DNA from: Manihot esculenta
Lineage: Eukaryota > Streptophyta > Magnoliopsida > Malpighiales > Euphorbiaceae
NCBI RefSeq assembly: GCF_001659605.2
Contig: NC_035164.2
Coordinates: 7,305,622-7,369,621, forward strand
Direction: 5' to 3'
DNA length: 64,000 bases
Position numbers and translations under genes: made by a program
The notes under the pieces: model-generated
Seen by the model: the letters and a program-made list of their open reading frames with translations, nothing else
Told to the model about the DNA's origin: nothing
Databases searched by the model: none
In this document: positions 1 to 11,427 of the stretch, in pieces
Position numbering within the stretch: the first letter of the stretch is position 1
How the letters are laid out: each line of letters starts with the position of its first letter

Positions 1-120
1 AATTTGATGCCCTCCATTCTAACCTCAGAAGCTTCAAGAAACAAGAAGTTATAAAGAGTCAGCATACTTCCTGATATCATGAGCAAAGAAGAAACAGAAT
101 AGCCGGACAAAGCACTATAC

Positions 121-814
121 CCGTGTCCCGGATATCCCTAAGGTTGGACGCAAACATACACTTCTCGACATCATACTTCCTCTCAACGGAAGTCAGTCGA
201 AGCAGCCCGACCTGCTCAATAAGACTCAATTCGGGCAGATCGTTGCAGCCCGGAAAGATCTCCCCCCACCTTAGGTCCACATCCCATGATCGGCAGGACT
301 CTAATTTCAACTCCGCCACAAGGAAATTCTCTACCCATCCCTTTATAGAATCCTTGTAGCCCGTAAGAAGAGACAGCCCATTACGGGGGGAAAAGTAATA
401 GAAGTTTTGCTTCGCCCTAACCAGGCGGAAAAAAGTGACAAACAGACAGGCCGTAGGGGCGAAACCCCAACCCAGACAGATAGACTCGAAACAGGACATG
501 AACAAAATGGAATTTGGGGATAACATTTGAGGAGTTACCCCAAAGTATTCAAACACCTCAACAAAGAAAGGGGTAAAAGGAAGCGGTAGACCAAATTCTC
601 TCTGCTTCAGGAAAAACACTATGCTACGAACCTCTTGGGGATCCACTAAACCAAGTGGGCAAGGGTAAGGAAGAACTATCCTCTCATTCGGAAGAGGTGC
701 TCGAATAAGATACAACGGAGTATCTAAAAGCCTCCGGGAAATGTGATTAGTTATGTTGGAAGGGGTAATATGCGACTCAAGATCAAAAACATCAGGAAGC
801 TTTAAACTTGCCAT
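121..814 (-). CDS. Antisense gene of Tat element 1, exon 1 (gypsy-type transposon N-terminal family)
   Basis: The reading frame is open from an ATG at 814 (product begins MASLKLPDVFDLESHI) and matches the plus-strand gene of element 2 nearly residue by residue: VFFLKQREFGLPLPF, YKDSIKGWVE, then KYDVEKCMFASNLRDIRD. A putative GT donor follows position 121, and sequence near position 33 resembles the start of exon 2 in the other element (acceptor ending GAAG). The family is the plant 'putative gypsy type transposon' domain (Pfam Transposase_28-like), found as an extra antisense gene in Tat-lineage elements; its function is unknown. A longer upstream frame from 895 adds a hydrophobic N-terminus, but the 814 start aligns with the other copy. 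Exon 1 has no internal stop. Confidence 0.65.
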
Positions 815-1039
815 GGAAGAACAAGGAAGCGTACCTGAGAACACGATGGGATGAAAAAAGAGACGTAGAAGGAATTGCAGGAAGACAGAGAGCAACCAAG
901 AGCTAGTTCTTCAAAAGACAGAAGGAATTCGAAAAGAAAGAAAGAAAGGCTATTATGAGGCAAAGCGCTGATACTGAACAGTTTTGTCTTGGAGCGGCGC
1001 GATCATTAATTGTTCTCGAAGTTTACCCTCTCGACGGTT

Positions 1040-1100
1040 AGGAAATAACCGGCCAGACGGTAAAGGGGCAAAAGGATGATCGCTGGGCTTCTCTACATCT
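1040..1100 (+). other. Duplicated polypurine-tract / LTR-border-like segment inside element 1
   Basis: The sequence around 1050-1090 (GGTAAAGGGGCAAAAGG, then TGATCGCTGG) mirrors the true polypurine tract and LTR start at 3160-3190 (GGTGAAGGGGCAAT, then TGATGACCGCTGG). The upstream bases also match: a GCGCGATCAT-like stretch followed by a C-rich ACCCTCTCGACGG / ACCCCCTCGGCAG segment. It sits where the 3' LTR border should be if the antisense gene were spaced as in element 2. I read it as a decayed internal duplicate of the 3' border. Confidence 0.4.
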
Positions 1101-1349
1101 ATCAAGGGCCAAGTATACGATGACAGTCCATCATTTAAAAGCCCATTCGCCATTCACATAATACAGGCCCAACTCATCAGTCAGAGCAACTTAGCCTACT
1201 ACTTTACCATCCCTATGGTAAATGCCGAGGAAACAGAGAGGCAAGTCATGAAAAGACTCAAAAGTACAAGCAAATGGGAGCATGATAAAGGTCAGACTTG
1301 CGCATCACTTAAAAAGTTATAAGATTTGATTTACCGCTACTAAACAAAG

Positions 1350-1760
1350 GGTGGGAGATCGGAAAGAGGCGCCAAAAGCACCTCGGAGTCATACAAAGCT
1401 GAGAGCTTAGAGTTCAACTCATCAAAAGCCGAGCTCAGAGGTCGGATTAGTCCAGCTCAGACAGCATGACTTGAGAGCTCGGCCAGCTAAAGGAAACTCA
1501 GAGCTCATTTCACTAAGCAAAGATAGAACTCTCAGGTCGGTCAATTCAGCTCGGACAACATGACCTGAGAGCCCGATCGGATGAAGGAGACTCAAAGCTC
1601 AATTCATCGAAGTAAAGACCGAGCTCACAGGTCGGTCAGACAGTCCAGTTCGAAAACTTGGAAGCCCAGTTGACTAAGTGGATCCGGAGTTCAACTCATC
1701 AGAGCTCGCAGATAGGTTAGATTAGCTCGGGAAAAAGCAGGACAGAGCTCAGTTGGTTAA
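1350..1760. repeat. ~95-bp tandem repeat, GAGCTC-rich
   Basis: GTCGG landmarks recur at 1441, 1536 and 1631 (95-bp steps). Each is followed by a CAGCTCGGACA-like block, CATGACTTGAGAGC, and AGCTCA blocks; flanking partial units extend the array. It lies in the 3' untranslated part of element 1. Tat-lineage elements often carry tandem arrays near the 3' end. Confidence 0.7.
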
Positions 1761-2038
1761 AATTATAAGGCGAGCAATCTAAAGTATTTCACACATGATA
1801 AAAGAAGAACAGCTTAAGCATGAGAGCAGAACAAGAACTTCATTAAAAGAAAAGCACATTACAGCACGTTACAAAGGCCTACGCTACGGGATGAAAGACT
1901 ATCCTTAAAGAATTTACATATCCAGATACTTCCTCATCTACGACTATCACCTACCCTACTATTCTAGTCTTCAGCTCGGAGGACTTCTCGTAGCTCGGAA
2001 TGAGAGTTTTTCAGAAAAGGCCAAGATCTGTCTCGTTA

Positions 2039-2671
2039 TTACAGGGGAACTGAACAAGTTGATTCCCATAAGCATTTCTCACTGTTCCCCTGGGCGAACG
2101 TCCGGTTACCCAAATGTGATGCACGGTACATTCGAACAAGCTCAGATATGGTATGCCGGCCGTGCATCACACATGAAAAACATAAGTCTTCGAGGCTATG
2201 GCCCCGAAGAGATCGCGAAGTACACATTCGAAAAAATCGCTGGAGACCTGACTGAGTGCAGCAGATCCCAGTCTCACGTAATACTGGTACTTCACACCAA
2301 AGGGAATAATAATACTGGTACTTCACACCAAAAAGAACAACAAGCTGAGCGCCGGCGCCACTCCCATTTATATCAAAAGAGGACAACAGGGGCATCGAGG
2401 AAATTCCCTGTTTCTCTGCGAAAAAAGGCGAAGTTAGAGCGAACCCCTCAACAGTCCAGAACTTCTCTGGAGCCCGGACAACAAGCAGAGGAGGAGGCCG
2501 ACCAGACGACCTGGGTAAAGCAGTTTCAGCAGCTTGCTGAATGGTCCCGCCCTTCGCCTGCCATACCCGAAAGATCTTCAATGCACCCTCCAGACGCCTT
2601 AGAGGTAACATCAAATTTCCAAGAATTTTGAACTGACCCATATTTATCTCAGGAGCTGCAAAAAGTTTCAA
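2039..2671. other. Unrecognised internal segment of element 1 with overlapping open frames
   Basis: Both strands are open here for about 190-210 codons, and I recognise neither product. The segment contains a short direct duplication (AATACTGGTACTTCACACCAAA at 2279-2300 and again about 33 bp on). Its place between the antisense gene and the 3' LTR suggests retrotransposon UTR-like sequence or an extra insertion rather than a host gene. Confidence 0.3.
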
Positions 2672-3177
2672 AACAGGGACAAGTCAGAAACAGTTCTCCC
2701 TTAAGATGATAAGAGCACAATCAAGGCAAACCTCTGGGGCACAAGACAACCTGTTTGAAGAAGGCGTTGGATAGACCTGCCACAGATAAAACAAGAATTT
2801 CTCGCTTCAACAGAAGGCTCAAGAATGAAGAAAAGCTGGCGCTGATATATACTCGGAGCCTGAGGACTTAGCACGGGGCAGAACTACACTAGACTCTAAG
2901 CTAATGGTGTCAGATTTCTAAAAGATATTCACAGAAAAGGAAAGAAAGGAGATGTCCGGATAATGATGACAAGAAAGTAAAGGCGGCAGAGGACAAGAAA
3001 AATAGAGAAAAGACAGAAAGAGGAAAGAGCAGATAGAATTCAGAAACTGCGCAACGACTGAAAGATGAAAGGATGTTATTAAGGCACCTGAACCCGAACA
3101 GACGCGATCATAATAGTTCTTGATATTCACCCCCTCGGCAGTTGGAGCAATAACGGCCGAGAAGGTGAAGGGGCAAT

Positions 3178-3673
3178 TGATGACCGCTGGATTCCTTCAC
3201 CCCGGACCAGGGGCTTGACCACAGCCCAAGGCCCACGACGTAGGGGCCCACACACCTGATGTACATAACAAGCCTGGCTCATCCAACCTTCAAGGCCGGG
3301 CTCGGCCCATCTTCCTCACTCAAGCCGGCCCGGCCCGCATGAAGCAGACCCTCTCCACTCAGGCTTAGCATCCGGCCCAACTCTCAGCCTAGCCCAGGAT
3401 CCGGAATAATATTCACCAGACAGCCTGGCAGATCTGGTCGAACATACGCACGAGGAGAATCAGAGGCCGTTACGCATGGAGCAGGCGGCTGATACCCTAG
3501 TACCTCCGAATCCGCATGGCAGAGACGCGTGGCCCAATCCTGGAGAGACCTTTACACGTCACCGGCAAGCAAGACAATGTATAAAAGAGGAGTCCCCTCC
3601 TCAGGAAACTCAAGTCTTATTCAGTAATACAAAACCCTTGTAAAACCCTATTCCATTGGATCTCAGATCATCA
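3178..3673 (+). repeat. 3' LTR of Tat element 1
   Basis: The 496-bp LTR starts TGATGACCGCTGGATT and ends CTCAGATCATCA. These termini match the LTRs of the element at 4738-18264 (reverse strand: TGATGACCGC start, AGATTATCA end). It is preceded by the purine-rich AGAAGGTGAAGGGGCAAT. It contains GGCCCA-rich stretches and a TATA box. Confidence 0.85.
3580..3587 (+). promoter_or_regulatory. TATA box in the LTR of element 1
   Basis: TATAAAAG lies about 86 bp before the LTR end, the usual place for an LTR U3/R promoter. No other core-promoter element was assigned. Confidence 0.5.
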
Positions 3674-3678
3674 CATGT

Positions 3679-4732
3679 AAATAAATATTTTTATAAATTA
3701 AATAAAATTAAAATTATTATTAAAATAAAATAAAATTGAATCCCTAACCTAAATTAAATAAACTTCCAGTTGGAAGGGGTGGCACTTCATCGATCATCAC
3801 TTGCGATTGCTGGTCCACTTTTAACGTTTCAAATTTGCAGTCTCTCACGTTACTTGCAAGACGTAATCAAACTCATTATCGTCATTGCTTTCTACGTTTA
3901 CTAAATTTTTAAAAGGAAAAAATATTATTTAATTTTTATAATATAAAAAAAATTTTAATTTTAAAAAATATATTAAAATATTTTTAAAATTTTAAAAAAT
4001 TTATTAATTAATTTTTTATTAAATTTTAACCGTTAAATATTATAAAAATATTTTAAAATACTCTCTATACGAAATAACTATTTAATAAATATTTTTATAA
4101 AATTAAAATATTAATTAATTAATTTTTTTAATTATATAAACTATATAATAAAAATTTAATAGTTAAAATTAATAAAATGATTAATTAATATATTTTTTAA
4201 TAATTCATATGTATTAATATATTTTTTAAAATTGAAAAATCATTTATTAAATTTTTTTATATTATAAAAATTAAATAATAATTTTTTTAATTATAAATGA
4301 GTTAAAATAACATTTCTGGTTTAATTCTACGTTGTATAAAAATATCAGTACAACATAGACGCTATGGTTATTTACCTGACTTGTTGGTTTGTTTTATTTT
4401 CAGAGAATAATAAAGGTAAAATATTTTAAATCATTTATTTATTTTCATTTTTAAAAGTAAATAAAAAAACTTAGAGAATATTTTGCATTTAAATTAAAAT
4501 TTATTATTTAATATCTAAATTATGAAAAAAATTCATCTCTCCATTTTAAAAAAATATTAAAACGTTCCTATTTTTTAAAAATCTACAATACAATCCTTCC
4601 ATTAGTTTTAGCCCCTAAATATTTTATTATTTAGTTTCTATAATTTAAAAAAATTTATTAGTTAATTTTTTAATTTTATAAAAAAATTATTAATTAATTA
4701 ATCTCTCTATAACAAATTTATATTATTTTAAT
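3679..4732. other. Spacer unit A, left part (AT-rich, duplicated)
   Basis: No gene is visible. The segment is colinear with 32312-33217: the GGAAGGGGTGGCACTTCATC block, TTACTTGCAAGA, then AT-rich sequence, CTACGTTGTATAAAAA, and TTTATTTTCA. It breaks exactly at the Tat insertion (4738) and resumes at 18265. The first ~80 bp are plain AT-rich sequence. Confidence 0.75.
3761..3905 (+). repeat. Promoter-like paralogous module, copy 1
   Basis: A ~140-bp block with landmarks TTGGAAGGGGTGGCACTTCATC, CACTTTTAACGTTTCAAATT, TGCAGTCTCTC, TTACTTGCAAGA and ATCAAACTCATTATC. Similar blocks occur at 21583, 31850 (partial), 32312, 42080 and 46022, all on the plus strand. In the copy at 31850 it precedes an ATG and a signal-peptide-like sequence, so I infer it is 5' flank or leader DNA of LRK10L-like genes. 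Confidence 0.6.
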
Positions 4733-4737
4733 AATAT

Positions 4738-5196
4738 TGATAATCTGAGATATAGAAAATAGGGTTTACAAGAGTTCTGTAAACTTAGTCCGAGAGAAGG
4801 ATGCTCCTCTCTTTTTATTCTTTTTCTTTGTCTATTAGTGACGTATAACAGTCTTACTATCATTGGGCCACGTGTCTCTACCATATAGATATGGACGTAC
4901 GAAAATATCAGATCCCTGTTACATACGTAACGGCCATTTAATTCTCCTCTGGCACGCATACGGATGGACCCACCAGGCGGGTGGGCTGGATGATGAGATT
5001 AAGGCTGAGCCTAGGGGAGGTCTGATCATTGGGCCGGATAAGTTGGGCCGACCTGATTGAGAAACCCAGGCGGGGCTCGATTCTTCGGCTGAACGGGCTG
5101 GACCTGGCTCATGCAAGAGGCTTAGAAGCCTTCGGATCATGGGCTGTCATCATGGGCCTAGCCTTAGACCGGGGTAGTGAAATCCAGCGGTCATCA
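4738..5196 (-). repeat. 3' LTR of element 2
   Basis: 459 bp, ending CAGCGGTCATCA in plus orientation. It lacks the 151-bp internal duplication of its partner (17656-18264), which accounts for the length difference. Confidence 0.9.
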
Positions 5197-5221
5197 ATTG
5201 CCCCTTTACCTTCTCATCAGT
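5197..5221 (-). other. Polypurine tract of element 2
   Basis: On the minus strand GAGAAGGTAAAGGGGCAAT abuts the 3' LTR, the expected plus-strand primer position. Element 1 has the same motif at 3160-3177. Confidence 0.7.
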
Positions 5222-6281
5222 TATTGCCTGACTAATGAGGGGGTAAATACCGAGAATCATTATGACCGCGCCGCCTAAGTATAGTCTGCCTCAAAACATT
5301 TTTTCATTTCACTACAGTTTCAAATTTCAAATTCTCTCTGTCTTCTCAAAACATTTGCTCTCCTCCGTTCTCTGCTATCTTCGTTTTCCTCTAATCATCC
5401 GCTCTAACTGCTTTCCAGGTACGCCTCTTCTCCCACTATGGATAGCTCTAATCTCCCCGATGTCGTCAACCTAGAGTCTAGCATCACCCTTGCCAATTTG
5501 AAAAATTATATCCCTCGGGAGTATCAGAACACTCCACTTTATCTCATTCGGGCTCTCTGTAACGACCCGGAAACCGGACCGCTACCGGCGCTAGGACTCG
5601 GGTCGGCTTAAGGCCGCCAGAACCCGTAGCAAGCCAAACATACATCCTGTGAACCTGTTTCATCCCATACATGGTCAACATCATACATAAAAATTTAAAA
5701 CTTTTCCTTCATTTCAACATTTCTTTACCAAGCCTAGCCTGTGCATGCACAAACATAACATAAACCTCTCATTGGAGTCCTCATCAATTGCTCCAATGGG
5801 GTAACATAACATAACATAGGCTTGGATTACATAGGCATCATAAAAACATTAAATCTCATACAAGACCATGTGTACCGGGAATACAACAGACTCTAGTCAA
5901 GCACATTATCAAACTTACATTACATTACATCTCATACTTTTACATTACCAACAAACCATGTCCACAGCTAAACTATTACATAAACTTCTCTTACTCTGCT
6001 GACTTCTCTATCTACTCTGCACCTGCAAGACTGGGGTTAGGGGAGAGGGGGTGAGCTATAAATCCCAATGAGCAGAAACTAAAAACATTTGCTTTAATTC
6101 CTCCATTTTTAGGTATATTATTATTCATTTTATTATTATTATTATTATTCCTCCATTTTTAGGTATATTATTAATTAACTTTTTCTTTCTTTTTCTTATT
6201 CATGCTTTCATGAAATGCAACACATCACAGCTAATCACATAAAGGATGGTATTGTCACCATTAGTCCTCAACATCTCCAAA

Positions 6282-6425
6282 TGCCAGGGGCGTAGAATGG
6301 GCCTCACTGGTCTTTCTCTTACATAACATAACATTCCAAAGTGCCAGGGGCGTAGAATGGGCCTCACTGGTCTTTCTCTTACATAGTGCCAGGGGCGTAG
6401 AATGGGCCTCGCTGACCTTCCATAA
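6282..6425. repeat. Tandem repeat in the solo LTR
   Basis: Three copies of GCCAGGGGCGTAGAATGGGC plus CTC(A/G)CTG start near 6282, 6341 and 6386. They correspond, on the other strand, to the CTACGCCCTGGCA repeats at 63065-63254 in the related LTR. Confidence 0.7.
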
Positions 6426-6839
6426 CATATCATCATAACATAACATCAGAGGACTATGGATCACCCAACAACCATCCACATCAACATCAATTTATGCAAT
6501 GCAGCATATTCGTGAATTCTAATGCAAACATCCTGAAATATTGCATGGCATAATGATGCATGGGCAATGCTTTATGATTCATTCATTTATTCATTTATTC
6601 AATTACTTTGCTTTAAAACTTAAGGGGATTGTTCCACTCACCTGGTGACTGAAGCTTTGACAACGAACTCTGAACGACTATCTCACAACCGGGCGTCTCG
6701 GTTCCTCGGGTCCGAACCTACACAGGTGGACTCAAATGAGGCACCAAACAACAAGAACATAACTCTAAACATACCCCCAAAAACCTCCTAAAAACACCTC
6801 AAAACACTCCTAGGAAGCATGCAAGAAAAGGCTGGACAG

Positions 6840-7745
6840 GGCACTTTCGGCGGCACCTTCGGCGGCCGGAAGTCCCTTCAGAGCCGAAAGTCAGGCAGGT
6901 TCGGCGGCACCTTCGGCGGCCGAAAGTCCCAGACAGAGACGAAAGTCTCTTTTCGGGGGCAACTTCGGCAGCCGAAAGGCCTGCCTCCCCAGCCATGTTC
7001 GGCGGCCGAAAGTGCCTTCGGCTGCCGAACCTGGTTTCTGCCAAAGGGCAGAAACTTTGGCTCCTCTATGCACATTTGCCTCCCAACTCTCAAATCATGC
7101 ATAAACTTGTTCTAAAACATGCATAAACACCAAACATCACACCTAGGGGTCTCAAACTATCAAATACCCCAACTACAACACTTCAAACACACAAAATCAA
7201 CATACATTGTTCAAATCATCATCAAAACCCATAAACTCCACTTAAAGCCTAACATGCATTTCTACCCATAAAACAACTTTAAACTTACTTAAAACACATA
7301 AGGAGCTTAAGATCGGCCCTTACCTCTTGAAGATCGAGAGGAAGACGACCTAAACTTGGAGATCCACGAAAATGAGCTCCTGAGTTCCCAAAGCTCCAAA
7401 ACTTGTTTCAAAAGTTCAAAACCTTCAATGCAAGCTTAAAACTCAAGAAAATGGTGGGGATTTGAAGGAAGAACACTAGATCTGGGGAGAGGGAGGTCGG
7501 AAGCTAGCTGTGGCCGAAAATGGGAGAAAGCTCGCCCATTTCGGCTAAGTGACCCTTTTATAGTGGCTGGCCAGGCCACGTTCGGGGGCCGAACTTGCCT
7601 CCGCATGCATGCCATGTTCGGCGGCCGAACTTGACTTTCGGCGGCCGAATATGAACTTCCCTCACTCATGCTTTCGGGGGCCTAACGTGCCTCCAAAACG
7701 CATGCATGTTCGGCGGCCGAACTTGACTTTCGGCGGCCAAACCTG
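6840..7745. repeat. Dispersed palindromes TTCGG(C/G)(G/A)GCCGAA in the solo LTR
   Basis: About a dozen near-perfect 13-bp palindromes of the form TTCGGCGGCCGAA occur in two clusters (6845-7030 and 7580-7745). The segment is far richer in CG than its surroundings. The related LTR has the same feature at 61780-62680. Open frames across this interval are repeat artefacts. Confidence 0.7.
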
Positions 7746-10700
7746 GGTTTTCCTCCAAAGACTTCTCATGAAAAACTCATTTAATTTTCATACTTAAAAC
7801 CATGAAATGCTTTAAAACATTTTATGAAAACATGTTTCTACCCTACTAGAGGCTTCCGACATCCGAGATTCCACCAGGCGGTAGGAATTTCGATATCAGA
7901 GTCTAGCCGGGTATTACACTCTCCTTCGGAATGAGAGGATTGTTCTCCCCGATCCTCCTCCTTCCGGTCTAGTCGACCCTCAGAAGGACGTCAGCTTGGT
8001 CTTCTTCGTTAAGCAGAGGGAATTTGGCTTATCGTTTCCCTTCTCTCCTTTCTTTATTGAGGTCTTTCGGTATTTCGAGATTACTCCTCAAATGCTGACT
8101 CCCAATTCCGTTCTCTTCATGTATTCTTTTGAATATGTGTGTCTGAGCTGGCGGTTCTCACCCACGGTGCGTCTATTCATCACTTTCTTCAGGCTGGTCA
8201 AGGCGAGCCAAGGGTTTTATTATTTTGCCCCTCGCGGAGAGCTGTCAATTTTTACGGGTTATAAAGACTCCATCAAGGGTTGGGTAGAGGGGTTTGTGGT
8301 GATGGAGTTAAAGAAGGAGACCGGGTTAGCTTGGGAGCTCGATCTCTCCTGGTAGGAGGTATTTTTGGGTTACAATGACTTGCCTCAGTTGAACCTTACC
8401 GATCGGGTGGGGTTCATTCGACTGACTTTTGTAGAAAAGAAGTACGACGTCGAGAAGTGCCTGTATGCGTCCAACCTTCGGGATATCAAGGACGCAGGTA
8501 CTTTATTCCATTTGCCTGCTTTATCTTGTTTTTGTGATTTTTATTGAGCTCAGCTCTGACTTGCCTTGATTTTGGATTTTTGCAGCTTTCGAAAAGAAGA
8601 TGGATCAAATCAAACCTCCCAAGAACCTCACGCTGTCCCGAGAGAGCATGAACGCTGCTTTGGACGCTCTTTTGGCTGGGAAATCGGTGGGGGAGGCTGC
8701 TTAAAAGGTGGCTGAAGTTATTTCTTCCAGGTCAGCTAGCCGACCTCCCCCTCCTCCTCCGATTACTTCACAGGCTCCCAGACCGGGCTCTCGAGGCACC
8801 AGGTCTACCAGGCCCGCAAGCCGCAGCTGGTCGAGCTCGACTTCCCAATCTACTCAGGCCCCTAGGTCCCAGCGAGCTTCTACCGAGGGAGCAAAAAAGG
8901 CTCCTAAGGTTGCCCCTCGGCAGGTTGAAGATACCGGGCTGGAGAGGACGAGGCCTGCTTTGCCTTCTGAGGGTGCCTCCGAGGAGAGGCCCAAGGTTTC
9001 CACAACTTAGGAGTGGGTCCCTGAAGGGGGAACATAGATTGCCCCCACTGACGAGGGTGTTCAGGGGGCTCCTGCCGAGCTCGGCTTAGTTACCGAGGAG
9101 AGGGAACCTAGACCAGTTGAGGGAGTTGTCTCCCAGGGCGTTGTGGAAAGGGCTGAGTCTGGGTCGGTCGAGGTCATTCCTCCCCAAGAGAAGTCATTGG
9201 CTGCCTCTAAGGACCCTGCAGAGGGGGTTGGGAGTAAGCGTCTCCCTCCTTCCAAAGTTCCAGCCTCAGCTCCTATTTCCAAGAAGGCTTGGGCTTCCAG
9301 GAGGCCGGCGCCACCTCTGCCTCCTCTGGGAAAAGAAAAAGCTTTTGTGGTGCCTCTGCTGTCTGCCCCAGACAATGACATTCTAAACACAGAGGACATC
9401 ACCCATCAATCCCCGGCGAGCGTGGTAGCTGAAATAATCCAGGAGCAGATGTTCGGTGGGGTCGCGGAGGCCTCAGATCCTCGCCTGCTGGCTCTCTCTG
9501 GCCTCTTGGCTAGCTCTACCCAAGAGCTGGTGGCCTTCTGGGCTCGATTCAGAGAGCAGCTGGGGGACACTCTCAGGGAGATGCTCTTAATGGTAACTCT
9601 CGCTGTCTCTTTTCTGTTTTTGAGTTACTTTTAGCTTCTTTTACCTTATGACTTTAATCATTTTCTCTTTTGCTAGGCGACGGGTGTTTTCATGGAGATA
9701 GATGCCCGGAATCGCGCCCTCAGGGACTTAATGGACAGCTGTATTGCCCGGGAGCATTCGAGGTCCCTCCAGATAGAGCTGCAGACTGCGTTGGAGGCCC
9801 TCAAAAGGGCTGATGGGAGGATAGCTGTGGCAGAGGATCAGTGTGACGAAGCTTTAAAGCAGCTGTCCTCCTTGGAGGAGATCCGGCGTGAAAGGGATGA
9901 GGTCCAGCACCAGCACGAGCAGTTGAAGGCAAATTTTGATGCCGTGTTGGCTCAAAAGAGTGAGGCCTTAGCTTGGGTCATGGTTCTTGAGCAGGAGCTG
10001 AGTAAGCATGCTGATAACGAGAAGGACCTGGCCCTGGCAGTAGAAGCATCTAAACTCCAAAATCAGAATCCCTGCTAGGAGGTCGTGGCTCTTAAAAAGA
10101 GATGCTCAGCTCTGCTGGAAGATGCCAAGCTTGCAAAAGATAGGGTCCAGCTGGAGTGCGAAGAGCGCCTGCGGGAGTATAAAGAGTCAGCTGAGCTCAA
10201 GAAAGAGATTGATCAGGTCTGTGAGGCTCATCTTCAGAGCTATAAAAACTCTTCGGAGCTGAAAGCCAGGATAGTTGAGGCCTGCAAGGAGCGACTTGCG
10301 GAGTTCAAAGGCTCTGGCGAAATGAAGACTGACGTATGGAATAAGAGCTTTCGCATGTTCATCTCCGGATACAATCGAGGCTTAAGGGATGCCAGATATG
10401 CCCCCTCCACCCCGTTGGCTGAACTCCGAGCTGCTGAGGAAGACTCTGATGGCGAGGAGGTACTCTACGAGGAGGATGACAGACCCTTGCCCAAAGGGGC
10501 TTCTCGGACTGCAGCTGGGCCTTCCCAGGAGGATGCCGAGCTAGAAGAAGGGGGTGATGAGCCTGTCGAAGCTGCTGGACCTCGAGGTGGAGAGGAAGTA
10601 GGGCCCGAAGGGGGGGAAATAGTTCCCTTTGTAAATAATAGCATAGGTACTGATGATGTAAATAACGATATTCTTGAGCATGTAAGTCCTTTAAGGATAA

Positions 10701-11427
10701 TTTTCCCTTCAGTGGAATAGGTGATAAGTTTGTAATTTTTATTTTTCTTTTAATGAAATTTGACTTCTACTTTTTGTTTACTCTTGGGTTGTTTTTACCT
10801 TTGTTTAGTTTTCCTGTTTTATCAAGCTACTTAATTTGTTAAAGGCCTAACCTGTTCAATTGGTTAAGGACTTAAGAATAAAATACTTAAGCCATGTCCA
10901 ATAATTTTCCTAAGGAATCGAGCCTACTGTCCTTTATTCCTTGCTCTAAGTCTAATCAGGTCTAGAAGTTTAGCAAGGGACTTGGCTTATAACTTATGAA
11001 CTTTTCTAATTTCACAAAGGCATTCTTATCTGCAGGCCTCTTCCGAACTGGACCGGCCCTATGGATGAAAATCTTTAAGCTATATGTTTAATTAATCTTC
11101 CCCATGGTTCAATCATATTAGATCTCCACCATGAGTTCAAAATTTTAACAATTGGTTAAGATGTAAGCTCGGGCGTGAAGCCTTCACATAATAATGATAA
11201 GTTAGATCATGTACCTTTTCAAAATTTTTTTTTTTTTTTAGTTCTGCCGTCTGCTTATGCCTCGGATTCTTTATTGGATCAAAGGAGGTTCGTAACTTTC
11301 AGTTCACCTTTGGACCTTCTTAGTACGGCTCTTCTTCTATTTGGTTTTCTGGGCTCAGCTCTGCACGTTTCAGGTTGGCACTTTTGGCCTTATGTTGCTT
11401 TTGTCTTCTGGGCTGATTTTTTTATGC

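Larger units (their letters stand above)
1..3673 (+). mobile_element. Ty3/gypsy Tat-lineage LTR retrotransposon, 3' part (element 1)
   Basis: The right edge is an LTR (3178-3673) beginning TGATGACC and ending GATCATCA, preceded by a purine-rich tract, so sense is the plus strand and gag-pol would lie left of the window. A minus-strand gene (exon 1 at 121-814) is homologous to the antisense gene of the complete element at 4738-18264, with the same antisense orientation relative to the LTRs. Between that gene and the LTR are about 2.3 kb of tandem repeats and unrecognised sequence, whereas the other element has only about 240 bp there. The putative right target-site flank is CATGT (3674-3678); the left one is not visible. 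Tat assignment is inferred from the antisense gene and from similarity to element 2. Confidence 0.8.
5558..7918 (-). mobile_element. Solo LTR (2.36 kb) nested in the antisense gene
   Basis: Plus-strand termini are TGTAACGACC and GGTATTACA, flanked by the 5-bp direct repeat CTCTC (5553-5557, 7919-7923). No internal domain or primer site is present, so this is a recombination product. Read on the minus strand, both ends match the LTR at 61596-63877: start TGTAATACCCGGCT, end GGGTCGTTACA, plus TTGCTACGGGTTCTGGCGGC near the end. It carries short tandem repeats (6282-6425) and many GGCGGCCGAA palindromes (6840-7740). That family has an initiator-Met primer site and very long LTRs, which suggests a Tekay/Del-type chromovirus (inference). 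Confidence 0.92.
5438..10720 (+). pseudogene. Antisense gene of Tat element 2, degenerate and split
   Basis: The start ATG is at 5438 (MDSSNLPDVVNLESSI). The frame runs to 5557, is interrupted by the solo LTR, and resumes at about 7919 in the same protein (VFFVKQREFGLSFPF, YKDSIKGWVE, KYDVEKCLYASNLRDIKD). A GT-AG intron is visible at about 8496-8585 and a second at about 9591-9676. Downstream is a Pro/Ser/Arg-rich segment (8700-9400), then a long Glu/Lys/Leu-rich coiled-coil-like region (9692-10330) and an acidic tail. In-frame stops near 8355, 8702, 9009 and 10078 make it non-functional. The N-terminal domain belongs to the plant 'putative gypsy type transposon' family; no biochemical role is known to me. 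Confidence 0.75.

Noticed and set aside
4723..5235. Several 60-80-codon frames
   Set aside because: They fall inside an LTR whose boundaries and target duplication are clear; the same frames recur in the partner LTR at 17564-18208.
6799..7115. Overlapping open frames in four registers
   Set aside because: Caused by CG-rich palindromes in a solo LTR that suppress stop codons; the same occurs at 61528-62726.
9061..9402. Minus-strand open frame opposite the antisense gene
   Set aside because: The plus strand carries a Pro/Ser-rich coding remnant continuous with the flanking exons; the minus frame is its shadow.
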